A DNA stretch of 64,000 bases, taken from contig NZ_CP045393.1 in NCBI RefSeq assembly GCF_009363655.1, positions 806,001-870,000 of the forward strand, read 5' to 3'. Positions 55,657-64,000 of this stretch are shown here, piece by piece. The translations under genes and the position numbers were made by a program. Each line of letters begins with the position of its first letter. Position 1 is the first letter of the stretch. Below the pieces are notes generated by a model. It ran no database searches and was not told the origin of the DNA. It saw only the letters and a program-made list of their open reading frames with translations. This DNA is from Roseovarius sp. THAF27. Its GTDB lineage: Bacteria > Pseudomonadota > Alphaproteobacteria > Rhodobacterales > Rhodobacteraceae.

Positions 55657-56243
55657 TGGCGATGGACCGGAATACCAAGACGGTGATGCGGCTGGTGGCC
55701 GTGGGCGTCACGATGGGCGCGCTGGCCTGGGCGTCGGTGCCGCTTTACGACTGGTTCTGCCGGGTGACGGGCTATGGCGGCGAGACCAACGTGGCCGACC
55801 TGGGCTCGGACGAGATCCTGGACCGCACCATCAAGATCCGCTTCGACGCCAGCAACGAGCGCGGCTTTCCTTGGGAGTTCAAGCCGGTGCAGCGTCAGAT
55901 GGAGATCCGCATCGGCGAGACGGGCCTTGCCTTCTACGAGGCCTACAATCCCACCGACCGCCCGATCGCGGGCTCGGCCAGCTACAACGTCACGCCGTTC
56001 GAGGCGGGCGGGTTCTTTACCAAGATCGATTGCTTCTGCTTCGAGCAGCAGGTGTTGCAACCGGGCGAACGCGTGCAGATGCCGGTGACGTTTTTCGTCG
56101 ATCCCGAGATTGTCGACGACCGCGATGCGCAGTACACGAAAACCATCACACTGGGCTATACGTTCTACGAGATCGACCTGCCCGAAGACGAAACGCAGGC
56201 GGCGCTCGACAAGGGCGAGGCGCCTGATAACAACGTGAACTAA
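55656..56243 (+). CDS. ctaG: Cytochrome c oxidase copper-assembly protein CtaG/Cox11
   Basis: The 195-residue product has an N-terminal membrane helix (about residues 10-28), then a periplasmic immunoglobulin-like domain with YDWFCRVTGYGG and the copper-binding KIDCFCFEQQ motif (about 125-134). PVTFFVDPEI is also typical. It inserts CuB into subunit I. GAGGAGG precedes the ATG. It overlaps the 52-residue gene by one base. Confidence 0.95.
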   Translation: MAMDRNTKTVMRLVAVGVTMGALAWASVPLYDWFCRVTGYGGETNVADLGSDEILDRTIKIRFDASNERGFPWEFKPVQRQMEIRIGETGLAFYEAYNPTDRPIAGSASYNVTPFEAGGFFTKIDCFCFEQQVLQPGERVQMPVTFFVDPEIVDDRDAQYTKTITLGYTFYEIDLPEDETQAALDKGEAPDNNVN

Positions 56244-56269
56244 GAGCCACCGACGAGGGACTTTGCTAG

Positions 56270-57070
56270 ATGGCACATGAAAAAAATCACGACTACCACA
56301 TCCTGAACCCCTCTATCTGGCCCCTCCTGGGGGCAATGGCCGGGTTCGTCATGCTGTTCGGCGCGGTGCTGTTCTTTCACGGCAGCGGGCCGTGGATGCT
56401 GCTGGCCGGCTTCGTGGGCGTCGCCTACGTGATGTTCGGCTGGTGGGCGGACACGATCAAGGAAAGCCAGGCGGGCGACCATACGCCGGTGGTGCGGATC
56501 GGGCTGCGCTATGGCTTCATCATGTTCATCATGTCCGAGGTTATGTTCTTCGCCGCGTGGTTCTGGAGCTTCTTCAAGCACGCGATCTACCCGATGGGCG
56601 AGATGTCCCCCATTACCGATGGCGTCTGGCCGCCGGCGGGGATCGAGACGTTCGACCCCTGGCACCTGCCGCTGATCAACACGCTGATCCTGCTGTGCTC
56701 GGGCATGGCCGCCACCTGGGCGCACCACGCGCTGGTGCACGAGAACAACCGCGACGACGTCAAATGGGGCCTGACCATCGCCATCGCCCTGGGGGTGATC
56801 TTCACCGGGTTGCAGGCCTATGAATACAGCCACGCGGCTTTCGGATTTTCGGGCAACATCTACGGCGCGAACTTCTTCATGGCGACCGGCTTTCACGGGG
56901 CGCATGTGGTGATCGGAACGATCTTCCTGTTCGTCTGCCTTCTGCGGCTCATGCGGGGCCACTTCACCCCCGAAAAACACATCGGGTTCGAAGCCGCCGC
57001 CTGGTACTGGCACTTCGTCGACGTGGTGTGGCTGTTCCTGTTCGCCGCGGTCTACATCTGGGGCGGCTGA
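56270..57070 (+). CDS. coxC: Cytochrome c oxidase subunit III
   Basis: The 266-residue product has seven transmembrane helices. The start [20 protein letters not shown], the membrane Glu in ISEVMFF-type [16 protein letters not shown], and the C-terminal [14 protein letters not shown] and [20 protein letters not shown] are hallmarks of the subunit. It stabilises proton uptake by subunit I, whose gene is not here. Confidence 0.96.
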   Translation: MAHEKNHDYHILNPSIWPLLGAMAGFVMLFGAVLFFHGSGPWMLLAGFVGVAYVMFGWWADTIKESQAGDHTPVVRIGLRYGFIMFIMSEVMFFAAWFWSFFKHAIYPMGEMSPITDGVWPPAGIETFDPWHLPLINTLILLCSGMAATWAHHALVHENNRDDVKWGLTIAIALGVIFTGLQAYEYSHAAFGFSGNIYGANFFMATGFHGAHVVIGTIFLFVCLLRLMRGHFTPEKHIGFEAAAWYWHFVDVVWLFLFAAVYIWGG

Positions 57071-57127
57071 AGAATTTTCGTACGAAAATTCTCTGCCTCC
57101 GGCGGGGATATTTGAAGCCAGAGGAAG
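57071..57127 (+). repeat. Short intergenic repeat GGGATATTT...GCCAGAGGAAG, copy 3, with hairpin
   Basis: A palindromic stem AGAATTTTCGTACGAAAATTCT (two halves of 11 bases, 57071-57092) precedes GCCTCCGGCGGGGATATTTG and AAGCCAGAGGAAG (57095-57127). The second part matches 12802-12834 in 29 or so of 33 positions. It lies between coxC and surf1, so the hairpin could also end cox transcription. Confidence 0.75.
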
Positions 57128-57172
57128 ATGCGGAGGGGGAGCCTTCCGCATTTTCGCGTCAGATGGGGCATC

Positions 57173-57862
57173 ATGCTAAGAAAAACACTCCTTCCGCTGA
57201 TCTTCGGGCTGGCCGGTGCGGCCGTGCTGATCTGGCTGGGCGTGTGGCAGGTGCAGCGTCTGGACTGGAAGGAAGGCATCCTTTCGCAGATCGAGACGCG
57301 GATCGACGCCGCGCCGGTGGCGCTGCCGGAAAGGTTCGATCCCGAGGCGGACAAGTATCTGCCGGTGGAAGTGAGCGGTCAATTCGGAGACGGGGCGCTG
57401 CGCGTCCTAGTCAGCCGCAAGCAGGTGGGCGCGGGATACCTGGTGATCTCGCCCTTCGAGACTGAAGGCGGGCGGCGCATCCTGGTGGATCGCGGCTTCA
57501 TCCGGCAGGGCGATGCGCTGAGTGACGCGCCCGGGGGCGCGCTGACGGTCACCGGCAACCTGCACTGGCCCGACGACCGCAACAGCTCGACGCCCGAAAA
57601 CGATGTCGACGGCAACACCTGGTTCGCCCGCGACCTGGGCCAGATGGCCGAGGTGCTGGACACCGAGCCGGTGCTGCTGGTGGCGCGCACCCTGTCGCAG
57701 CCAGAGGAGGCCGTGACGCCCTTGCCGGTGGACACGGCCCACATTCCGAACGATCACTTGCAATACGCGATCACGTGGTTCTCGCTGGCCGCCATCTGGC
57801 TGGGCATGACCGCTTTCTATATCTTCCGCGGCCGTGGCGCCGCAAAAGGACTGGACCGATGA
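57173..57862 (+). CDS. surf1: SURF1-family oxidase assembly protein
   Basis: The 229-residue product has two transmembrane helices, near the N-terminus (about residues 7-25) and near the C-terminus (about 200-220). Between them a periplasmic domain carries the family motifs LGVWQVQRLDWKEG, VLVSRKQVGAGYLVI, ILVDRGFI and NDHLQYAITWFSLA. It helps heme A insertion into oxidase. Its stop overlaps the thrC start. Confidence 0.92.
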   Translation: MLRKTLLPLIFGLAGAAVLIWLGVWQVQRLDWKEGILSQIETRIDAAPVALPERFDPEADKYLPVEVSGQFGDGALRVLVSRKQVGAGYLVISPFETEGGRRILVDRGFIRQGDALSDAPGGALTVTGNLHWPDDRNSSTPENDVDGNTWFARDLGQMAEVLDTEPVLLVARTLSQPEEAVTPLPVDTAHIPNDHLQYAITWFSLAAIWLGMTAFYIFRGRGAAKGLDR

Positions 57863-59247
57863 AATACATCTCGACCCGGGGCAACGCGCCCGTCTTGAGT
57901 TTCGAGGCAGCCATGCTGACCGGGCTGGCGCGGGATGGGGGGCTGTACCTGCCCGAAAGCATCCCGACGCTGGCGGCGGACGAGATCAAGGCGCTGCACG
58001 GGGTGTCTTACGAGGAGGCGGCGTTGCGCATCATGCGGCCCTTTATCGGCGACGCCTTCACCGACGACGAGTTCCGCGCCATCATCGCCAAGACCTATGC
58101 CGGGTTCGGCCATGCCGCGCGGGCGCCGCTGAAGCAACTGGATGCCGGGCATTTTCTGTTGGAGCTGTTTCACGGCCCCACGCTCGCGTTCAAGGATTTC
58201 GCGATGCAGCTGATCGGCCAACTGTTCGAGGCGTCGTTGAAACGCTCGGGGGACCGGGTGTGCATCGTGGGCGCTACATCGGGCGATACCGGCTCGGCGG
58301 CGATCGAGGCGTTCCGGGGGCTGGACAAGGTGGATGTCTTCATCCTCTACCCCCATGGCCGGGTCAGCGAGGTGCAGCGCCGCCAGATGACCACGCCTGT
58401 CGAAGACAACGTGCACGCCATCGCCGTCGATGGCGATTTCGACGCCTGCCAGGCGCGGGTGAAGGACATGTTCAACGACTTCGAATTCCGCGATGCGGTC
58501 GGTCTGGCCGGCGTGAACTCGATCAACTGGGCGCGGGTGCTGGCGCAGGTGGTGTATTACTTCACTTCCGCCGTGTCGCTGGGCGCGCCCGAACGCAAGG
58601 TGAGCTTCACCGTGCCCACGGGCAATTTCGGCGACATCTTCGCAGGTTACATCGCCAAGCGTATGGGCCTGCCGATCGACCAGCTGATCGTCGCCACCAA
58701 CCAAAACGACATCCTGCACCGCTGCCTGACCACGTCGGAATACAGGCCCGACGGCGTGATCCCGTCGATCAGCCCGTCGATGGATATCCAGGTCAGCTCC
58801 AATTTCGAGCGGGCGCTCTACTATGCTTACGATCAGGACGGTGCCGCCGTGGCGCAGCTGATGGACGAGTTGAAGGCCGGCGGCTTTTCAGTCAGCCAAG
58901 GAGCATTGGAGGCGTTGCGGGAAACCTTCGCCTCGGGCCGCTGCGCCGAGGACGAGACCCGCGCGACGATCCTGGAGACTTGGAACGCCGCCGGGGAACT
59001 GCTGTGTCCGCATTCCGCCGTCGGCGTAAAGGTGGCCGAGGAAATGCGCGACCCTGCCATCCCGATGATCACGCTGGCAACCGCCCACCCGGCCAAGTTC
59101 CCGGCGGCGGTGGAAGAGGCCAGCGGCCAACATCCCCCCTTGCCGGACCGTATGGCCGACCTGTATGAGCGGTCGGAACGCGTGACACGGGTCGAGAACG
59201 ACCTTGCCGCCATCGAAACCCTCATCAAGGACCGCATCCCGAATTGA
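57859..59247 (+). CDS. thrC: Threonine synthase
   Basis: The 462-residue PLP enzyme converts O-phosphohomoserine to threonine. Homology begins MKYISTRGNAPVLSFEAA. The PLP-binding Lys is in TLAFKDFAMQLIG (about residue 112), with VGATSGDTGSAAIEAF and VPTGNFGDIFAGYIAKRMG following. It belongs to the longer (about 460-residue) class. It overlaps surf1 by four bases (ATGA), which ties an amino-acid gene to the oxidase cluster, as in other Rhodobacteraceae. Confidence 0.95.
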   Translation: MKYISTRGNAPVLSFEAAMLTGLARDGGLYLPESIPTLAADEIKALHGVSYEEAALRIMRPFIGDAFTDDEFRAIIAKTYAGFGHAARAPLKQLDAGHFLLELFHGPTLAFKDFAMQLIGQLFEASLKRSGDRVCIVGATSGDTGSAAIEAFRGLDKVDVFILYPHGRVSEVQRRQMTTPVEDNVHAIAVDGDFDACQARVKDMFNDFEFRDAVGLAGVNSINWARVLAQVVYYFTSAVSLGAPERKVSFTVPTGNFGDIFAGYIAKRMGLPIDQLIVATNQNDILHRCLTTSEYRPDGVIPSISPSMDIQVSSNFERALYYAYDQDGAAVAQLMDELKAGGFSVSQGALEALRETFASGRCAEDETRATILETWNAAGELLCPHSAVGVKVAEEMRDPAIPMITLATAHPAKFPAAVEEASGQHPPLPDRMADLYERSERVTRVENDLAAIETLIKDRIPN

Positions 59248-60506
59248 CCGTCAACCTGACCACTCTCGACAACGGATTTCGCATCGTCACCGAACATATG
59301 CCGGGCCTGCAATCGGCGGCCATCGGCGTGTGGGTCCTGGCGGGTGCCCGGCACGAGGACGCCGCCCAGAACGGCATCGCGCATTTCCTCGAACACATGG
59401 CCTTCAAGGGCACCAAGCGGCGCAACGCGCTGGAAATTGCCGAGGCGATCGAGGATGTGGGCGGCTATATCAATGCTTATACCAGCCGCGAGGTGACGGC
59501 CTATTACGCCCGCGTGCTGGCCGATGACGTGCCGCTGGCGCTGGACGTGGTGGCCGATATCCTGCGCAACCCGGTGTTCGACGCGCGCGAGATCGAGGTC
59601 GAGCGCGGCGTGATCCTGCAGGAGATCGGGCAGGCGCTGGATACGCCCGACGACATCATCTTCGACTGGTTGCAGGAGCAGGCCTATCCCAACCACCCGC
59701 TGGGCCGCACCATCCTGGGGCCAGAAGACCGTGTGCGCAGCTTTTCGCGTGATGACCTGACGCGGTTCGTCGACCAGCGCTATCGCCCGGGGCAGATGAT
59801 CCTGTCCGCCGCCGGGGCCGTGGATCACGACGCGCTGGTCAAGCTGGCCGAAGAGGCGTTCGGCGACATGCAGCCCTCGAACACCATCGCGCCGCCCGCC
59901 GCCAAGTTCGCCGGGGGCGAGACGCGCACCGTGCGCACGCTGGAGCAGGCGCATTTCGCCATGGCGTTCGAGAGCTCGAACTATTCCAGCCCCGACATTC
60001 ATACCGCGCAGATCTACGCGTCGGCGCTGGGCGGCTCGATGTCCTCGCGCCTGTTCCAGGAGATCCGCGAGCGGCGGGGGCTGTGCTATACGATCTTTGC
60101 GCAGGCCGGGGCCTATGCGGATACCGGGATGCTCACGATCTATGCCGGCACGTCCGCCGACGAGATGGAAAGCCTTGGCCGCCTGACGGTGGACGAGATG
60201 AAGCGCGCCGCCGAGGATTTCAGTCAGGCCGAGCTGGACCGGGCGCGGGCACAGATGAAGGCGGGCCTGCTGATGGGGCTGGAAAGCCCGTCGAACCGGG
60301 CCGAACGCTCGGCGCGGATGATGCAGATCTGGGGCCGGGTGCCGGACCTCGACGAGGTGGTCGAGCGGATCGACGCGGTCACGCTGAAGGACCTCAAATC
60401 GCACGCCGAGGTGATTGCCACCGAAGCGCCCGCCGCGCTGGCGCTTTACGGGCCCGTCAGCCATGCGCCGTCACTGCAGACCTTGCAGGAAAGGCGTGCG
60501 GCCTGA
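59244..60506 (+). CDS. M16 family zinc peptidase (processing peptidase-like)
   Basis: The 420-residue product has the inverted zinc motif HFLEH in GIAHFLEHMAFKGTKRR (about residues 46-62), with the third ligand Glu in VERGVILQEIGQA. The C-terminal LGGSMSSRLFQEIRERRGLC is the substrate-binding region. It is related to the mitochondrial processing peptidase beta subunit and PqqL-type enzymes; the natural substrate is unknown. The start is TTG and overlaps the thrC stop (TTGA). Confidence 0.92.
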   Translation: MTVNLTTLDNGFRIVTEHMPGLQSAAIGVWVLAGARHEDAAQNGIAHFLEHMAFKGTKRRNALEIAEAIEDVGGYINAYTSREVTAYYARVLADDVPLALDVVADILRNPVFDAREIEVERGVILQEIGQALDTPDDIIFDWLQEQAYPNHPLGRTILGPEDRVRSFSRDDLTRFVDQRYRPGQMILSAAGAVDHDALVKLAEEAFGDMQPSNTIAPPAAKFAGGETRTVRTLEQAHFAMAFESSNYSSPDIHTAQIYASALGGSMSSRLFQEIRERRGLCYTIFAQAGAYADTGMLTIYAGTSADEMESLGRLTVDEMKRAAEDFSQAELDRARAQMKAGLLMGLESPSNRAERSARMMQIWGRVPDLDEVVERIDAVTLKDLKSHAEVIATEAPAALALYGPVSHAPSLQTLQERRAA

Positions 60507-61090
60507 TGTTCCTGCCGCGCCGGAAGATCCGGATCGAGACGGAGCGCCTGACCCTGCGTCAGCCCGTCCTGACGGACTTCCGCGACTGGTCGTCCTTGCG
60601 CGAAAGCAGCGCCGATTTCCTGACCCCGTGGGAGCCGCAATGGGCCGCCGACCACCTGTCGCGCAAGGGGTTCGCCAACCGGGTCTACTGGTCTCAGCGG
60701 TCGATCTCGTCGGGCTCGGCGGTGCCCTTGTTCCTGTTCCGGCGCGAGGACGACATGCTGGTGGGGGCGATCACGCTGGACAATATCCGGCGTGGCCCCG
60801 CCCAGTCGGGCACGCTGGGCTACTGGACCGGTCAGCCTCATGCGCGCAAGGGCTACATGCGCGAGGCGCTGCAGGCAGTGTCGCACTACGCCTTCGAGCG
60901 ACTGGACCTGTCGCGGCTCGAAGCCGCCTGTCTGCCGGAAAACGCTCCTTCGCGGCGTCTGCTGGAAAGCTGCGGGTTCAAGTACGAGGGCGTGGCGCAG
61001 AGCTATTTGCAGATCGCGGGGCGCTGGCGGACGCATGTTCTGTATGCCGCGCTGCGCGGTGACCGGCGCGGCCGGACGGATGTGGGGTAA
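60506..61090 (+). CDS. GNAT N-acetyltransferase (RimJ/RimL type)
   Basis: The 194-residue product begins MFLPRRKIRIETERLTLRQP, then ADFLTPWEPQWA, the acetyl-CoA loop GYWTGQPHARKGYMREAL (about residues 108-125) and the C-terminal LEAACLPENAPSRRLLESCG. This is the pattern of ribosomal-protein alanine acetyltransferases (RimJ). Its start overlaps the M16 gene stop by one base. Target specificity is inferred. Confidence 0.88.
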   Translation: MFLPRRKIRIETERLTLRQPVLTDFRDWSSLRESSADFLTPWEPQWAADHLSRKGFANRVYWSQRSISSGSAVPLFLFRREDDMLVGAITLDNIRRGPAQSGTLGYWTGQPHARKGYMREALQAVSHYAFERLDLSRLEAACLPENAPSRRLLESCGFKYEGVAQSYLQIAGRWRTHVLYAALRGDRRGRTDVG

Positions 61091-61114
61091 ACCATTCGGC
61101 CTTTTGCACCGCGC

Positions 61115-61280
61115 GATTGCCAGACCGCGGGATGGCGAACCGACGTCTCTTCAGAGCACTTTATCTTCGCCACATCCGTAAAACCTCAATTCGAAGTGCC
61201 CACGGCACCCAATCGCCAGCCCGGGGGGCGGTCTGGCGATCGCGCGGCGGCGCGGCAGGGCCGCGCCTCTGTTCCGCGCG
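61115..61280 (+). repeat. Structured intergenic element, copy 3
   Basis: GATTGCCAGACCGCGGG (61115-61131) faces CAGCCCGGGGGGCGGTCTGG CGATC at 61218-61241, giving a 127-base unit exactly as long as copy 1. A stem-loop follows: arms CGCGCGG (61241-61247) and CCGCGCG (61274-61280), inner GGCGCGGC and GCCGCGCC. Conserved internal strings include GCACTTTATC and CCAATCGCCAGCCCGGGGGG. It lies between convergent genes. Confidence 0.85.
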
Positions 61281-61298
61281 GTGCAGCTACCCTTTCGC

Positions 61299-61327
61299 AA
61301 AAAGAGGGGAGCCCGAAAGCCCCCCTC
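61299..61327 (-). terminator. Rho-independent terminator after the DUF4394 gene
   Basis: On the minus strand GAGGGG (complement of 61322-61327) pairs with CCCCTC (complement of 61304-61309) around a GC-rich loop, followed by TTTTT (complement of the A-run 61299-61303). Confidence 0.7.
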
Positions 61328-61375
61328 ATCACTCGTTACGAACTCAACAACAGAACTCGTTACGCAAGTCTTGGC

Positions 61376-62227
61376 TTAGCGCGCCTGTGCGATGGCCAGC
61401 GCGGTGAAGCCGCCCATGCCCAGATCGGCTTCCATCATGGCTTCACCGGTTTCCAGGTTGATGGTGTAGAAGCCGGCCGTCTCGGCGCCTTCCATCTGCA
61501 GGATGGCATAGGCCATGTCTTCGCCCTCGGACGGCGACATGATGTCGAAGCCGCCCCAGTCGCTCAGGTCCACGGCTTCGCCGTCGACGGTGACTTCGGC
61601 GATGGTTTCCAGCGTGCCTTCGTTATTGGCCAGGCTGACCAGCGAGTCCGTTTCCGCGTCCAGCGCGTATTGGAACGTGCTGCCGGCGGTCTCGCCGTTG
61701 ATCGCGTTGGTATAGGCGTTGGCATAGATCATCGGGTCGGCGCCGGCATTGGCGTCGCCTTCGGCATAGGCCAGGTCAGTGACGCGCACGACCTTGCCGG
61801 CCTTGTCCTCGGCGCTGAAATCCTTGGGGAAATAGACCAGGTTGTCTTCTTCCGAGGAGACGGCGCGGACGGCGTCGATCTTGTTGTTGAAGTCGAACGC
61901 GACCTTCGAGCCGTCGGCGACCATGGCGTCGTCGTTGAACGCCGCTTCGAGATCGGTCATCTCACCGCTCGCGGGGTCGATGGTGACGACCATGCCGTTC
62001 TTGAAGCCAAGCAGTTCGCCGGTGACGGGGCGCCATGCGATGGCGTCCAGTGCTTCGCTGAGGTCCATGGTCTGCACATCGGTGGGCGATGTGATGTCGG
62101 CCATGGACACAAGCGTCATGCCGTCATTGGCAAGCGCGAAACCCATGTCGGCGCTATCGCTCTGCGCGAAGGCGGCGCCCCCCAGCATCGACAGGGCGGA
62201 AACGGCGGTGATGGTACGAGTATACAT
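61376..62227 (-). CDS. Secreted DUF4394-type protein
   Basis: The 283-residue product has a signal peptide (cleavage near GAAFAQ, about residue 22). The mature part is acidic with repeated beta-strand units: MGFALANDGMTLVSMADI, LDAIAWRPVTGELLGFKNG, VAFDFNNKIDAVRAVSSEED and TAGFYTINLETGEAMMEADL. The pattern of short strands with DFNxxxDxxR fits DUF4394, a propeller-like family of unknown role. Extracytoplasmic location is likely. Confidence 0.75.
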   Translation of the reverse strand: MYTRTITAVSALSMLGGAAFAQSDSADMGFALANDGMTLVSMADITSPTDVQTMDLSEALDAIAWRPVTGELLGFKNGMVVTIDPASGEMTDLEAAFNDDAMVADGSKVAFDFNNKIDAVRAVSSEEDNLVYFPKDFSAEDKAGKVVRVTDLAYAEGDANAGADPMIYANAYTNAINGETAGSTFQYALDAETDSLVSLANNEGTLETIAEVTVDGEAVDLSDWGGFDIMSPSEGEDMAYAILQMEGAETAGFYTINLETGEAMMEADLGMGGFTALAIAQAR

Positions 62228-62438
62228 TGTATTCCTCTCTCTTTTTCAGCTTACGCAACCAGCCTCCCTGGCCGGCGCTTGACCGAAGATACGGAGGGTG
62301 ATCGAGAGAAGTTTCAGCGCGCTCGGATTTTTTTTCGTCGTTACACGCTAGCTGTTTCATGCAGAGGTGTTGGCGATCCTGTTGAAGCGCATGGTAAGGC
62401 TGTGTAGCGTTGGGAAACTCACAATGGAGAGCCGCATC

Positions 62439-63035
62439 ATGTCATTCCGCGCCTTTATGACCGCCACGCTGGCCGTGTTCAGCCTGTCAGGCAGCGTCAT
62501 CGCGGCCCCCGACACCGTGCCGCTGACCGGCGATATCACGCTGGGCGGCGGCGGGTTCAGCACCGGCGGCGGCGTCACCGTGGCGGTCGAGCCGCGCCGG
62601 GCCACCGATGGGCAGTTGGCGCTCTGCGGTGTCTGGGCGCAAAGCGAGCGGCTGACAGCCTATGTGCGCCCGCATGTGCGCGACCTTCTGGCACCCGGAT
62701 CGCTGGCCGTGGACGGGCAGGCGGTGCTGCATGACCTCCGGGTGTTCAACGAGGTTGCGCCTGCCGAAAGCTATGTCGGCGCCCCGGCCACTTGCATGGG
62801 CACCGGTCTGCCGTATCGCGATGGTGTCCGCGTCAAAATCCGCATTCCGCGCCGCGCCGTGGTGCGTGAACGCGACAGCGACGGCATCGGGGCCGAGATC
62901 TGGTTCATGCCGGCGACGGGCGAAAACCTGGCGCTGACCTCGGGGTCGATCCTGCCGGCGCGGTGGACGCGGTTCACATCGCCGGGCGACCAGTACGACA
63001 CCACGCGCCCCGAAGAGAACCCGCCGCAGGACTGA
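62439..63035 (+). CDS. Secreted protein of unknown function
   Basis: The 198-residue product has a signal peptide (cleavage near VIAAP, about residue 23), a Gly-rich stretch GDITLGGGGFSTGGG, and two Cys (LALCGVW and PATCMGTG). VAPAESYVGAPATCMGTGLP and VRVKIRIPRRAVVRERDS suggest a beta-rich fold. The start at 62439 has GGAGAG about 7 bases upstream; an ATG at 62424 is less well placed. No family is recognised. Confidence 0.7.
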   Translation: MSFRAFMTATLAVFSLSGSVIAAPDTVPLTGDITLGGGGFSTGGGVTVAVEPRRATDGQLALCGVWAQSERLTAYVRPHVRDLLAPGSLAVDGQAVLHDLRVFNEVAPAESYVGAPATCMGTGLPYRDGVRVKIRIPRRAVVRERDSDGIGAEIWFMPATGENLALTSGSILPARWTRFTSPGDQYDTTRPEENPPQD

Positions 63036-63179
63036 GCGTCGCGTCCGTGTCATCCCGATTGAAAAACCCCGGACGATGGGGCAATATCGTGACCATTGAA
63101 GGTTAACGAAACGGTGCGGCAAAGACGGGGCAAACCCGCGATCCCGCCGGCACCACGAGGACAGAGCAGGACAGTCCCG

Positions 63180-63530
63180 ATGAAAAAGGTATTGATGACC
63201 CTTATGGCTGTCGGCCTTGCCGGCTGCGGCCAGCCCGATCGCTTCGACGGGCGCAGCGGTTCGGTCAGCCGCGCCGCGCCCATGGCGTCGGGTCCGATCT
63301 CGAACGCCTGCATGGCGTCCGACCGCAAGGCGCGGTCGCGGGCGCTGTGCGGCTGTATCCAGGCGGCGGCGGACCAGACGCTGAACCCCTCCGACCAGCG
63401 CCGCGCGGCGGCGTTCTATCGCGACCCGCACAAGGCGCAGGAAATCCGCCAGTCGGACCGGGGCCGGGACGAGTCGTTCTGGAAGGCCTATCGCGCCTAT
63501 GGTGAGCGGGCCGAGCGGCTTTGCCGATGA
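63180..63530 (+). CDS. Small Cys-containing lipoprotein
   Basis: The 116-residue product has lipobox GLAGC (Cys about 16), then a mature part with paired cysteines (SNACMASDRKARSRALCGCI and the C-terminal ERLCR) and helices AAADQTLNPSDQRRAAAFYR and ESFWKAYRAYGERAE. Similar small proteins are common in Rhodobacteraceae and are sometimes labelled arginine transporter without evidence. AGGAC precedes the ATG. The stop overlaps the next gene. Confidence 0.78.
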   Translation: MKKVLMTLMAVGLAGCGQPDRFDGRSGSVSRAAPMASGPISNACMASDRKARSRALCGCIQAAADQTLNPSDQRRAAAFYRDPHKAQEIRQSDRGRDESFWKAYRAYGERAERLCR

Positions 63531-64000
63531 GCGGCCTGTTCGACTTTCTGACCGAGCTTCCGCCCTATGACGACAACGAAACCACGATCTATCGGCTGAA
63601 CCAGCGGCACAAGCTGATCATCGACCCGTTCGGCCCGCAGATCGAAGGGGCCCGCGTTCTGGACATCGCCGCCCATGACGGGCGGTGGTCCTACGCGCTG
63701 GCCGCCGCCGGCGCGGCCGAGGTCGTGGGGGTCGAGGCGCGGCCCGAGCTGGTGGCAAGGTTCGACGCCTTCCCCGAGACCGACTTCAAGCCGCGCGTGA
63801 GCCTGACCTGCGGCGACCTGTTCGACGATCTCGAGGCGCGGGGCGCGGCGGGCGAGCGGTTCGACGTGGTGGCGCTCTACGGCATCTTCTACCACGTGAT
63901 GGACCACTTCCGCCTGTTGTCGCTCATTCGTGCACTGGAACCGGGGCTGGTCATGATCGACAGCGAGTTCATCGTGCAGGACAACGCCATGATCCAGGTC
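63527..64000 (+). CDS. SAM-dependent methyltransferase, 5' part only (runs off the window)
   Basis: The first 158 codons are present, from an ATG overlapping the preceding stop by four bases. DIAAHDGRWSYALAAAGAAE (about residues 46-65) is a motif I-like SAM site, VVGVEARPELVARFDAF follows, and FDVVALYGIFYHVMDHFRLL is the post-I region. The DGRW variant of motif I is seen in a group of uncharacterised class I methyltransferases. The C-terminus is outside the window. Confidence 0.8.
   Translation, partial: MSGLFDFLTELPPYDDNETTIYRLNQRHKLIIDPFGPQIEGARVLDIAAHDGRWSYALAAAGAAEVVGVEARPELVARFDAFPETDFKPRVSLTCGDLFDDLEARGAAGERFDVVALYGIFYHVMDHFRLLSLIRALEPGLVMIDSEFIVQDNAMIQV

Overview
The window is a stretch of high-GC chromosome from an alphaproteobacterium, most likely a marine Rhodobacteraceae (Roseobacter-group) species. 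The main evidence is the gene order ruvCAB - (one gene) - thpR - ybgC - tolQRAB - pal - ybgF - tilS - ftsH, the order coxB - ctaB - (small ORF) - ctaG - coxC - surf1 - thrC - M16 peptidase, the short DUF1127 protein, and frequent TTG/GTG starts with four-base stop/start overlaps. Nearly everything is chromosomal housekeeping. I see no phage, insertion sequence, CRISPR array, tRNA or rRNA.

Layout. 1-2.9 kb: a truncated DUF484 gene at the left edge, an unrecognised 563-residue secreted protein, a decayed second piece of DUF484 and a GNAT acetyltransferase. 2.9-9.5 kb: transaldolase-like fsa divergent from priA, then a YeeE/YedE sulfur transporter, an MFS permease and prmA. 9.5-14.6 kb: two small proteins, ruvCAB, a conserved unknown, thpR and ybgC. 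14.7-24.4 kb: the Tol-Pal envelope operon running into tilS, ftsH and a Tam-like methyltransferase. 24.4-29.5 kb: an unknown protein, a MOSC protein, the one-carbon pair fhs and folD, and a PaaI-like thioesterase. 29.5-32.7 kb: pdeM and the ligase-associated Lhr-type helicase. 32.7-45.2 kb: a leftward Tad (tight adherence) pilus locus with two Flp pilins, CpaB, secretin, an OmpA lipoprotein, CpaE, CpaF, TadB, TadC, two TadD lipoproteins, a prepilin peptidase and an extra AAA+ ATPase. 45.5-53.4 kb: a lytic transglycosylase, topA, dprA, a methyltransferase and tldD. 53.5-61.1 kb: cytochrome oxidase subunits and assembly factors, thrC, an M16 peptidase and a GNAT enzyme. 61.1-64 kb: secreted or lipoprotein unknowns and a truncated methyltransferase.

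How the genes work together. The Tol-Pal block supplies a complete trans-envelope complex (TolQ and TolR motor, TolA, TolB, Pal, CpoB). It has one addition: a secreted single-domain copy of the TolA C-terminal domain encoded between tolA and tolB. The Tad block supplies pilin, processing peptidase, secretin, motor and platform. It lacks the TadE/F/G minor pilins, which would have to be elsewhere. The cox block supplies subunits II and III, heme O synthase, the copper chaperone CtaG and Surf1; subunit I is not here.

Items most worth a second look: (1) the standalone TolA domain paralogue; (2) a family of three intergenic elements near 6.0, 51.8 and 61.2 kb, each with a 20-base terminal inverted repeat and an adjoining stem-loop whose arms change while pairing is kept; (3) the DUF484 remnant, which forms direct repeats around the 563-residue gene; (4) the AAA+ ATPase attached to the Tad locus; and (5) a perfect TTAA-N7-TTAA site, a perfect palindrome and a LexA-like site between the DUF1127 gene and ruvC.
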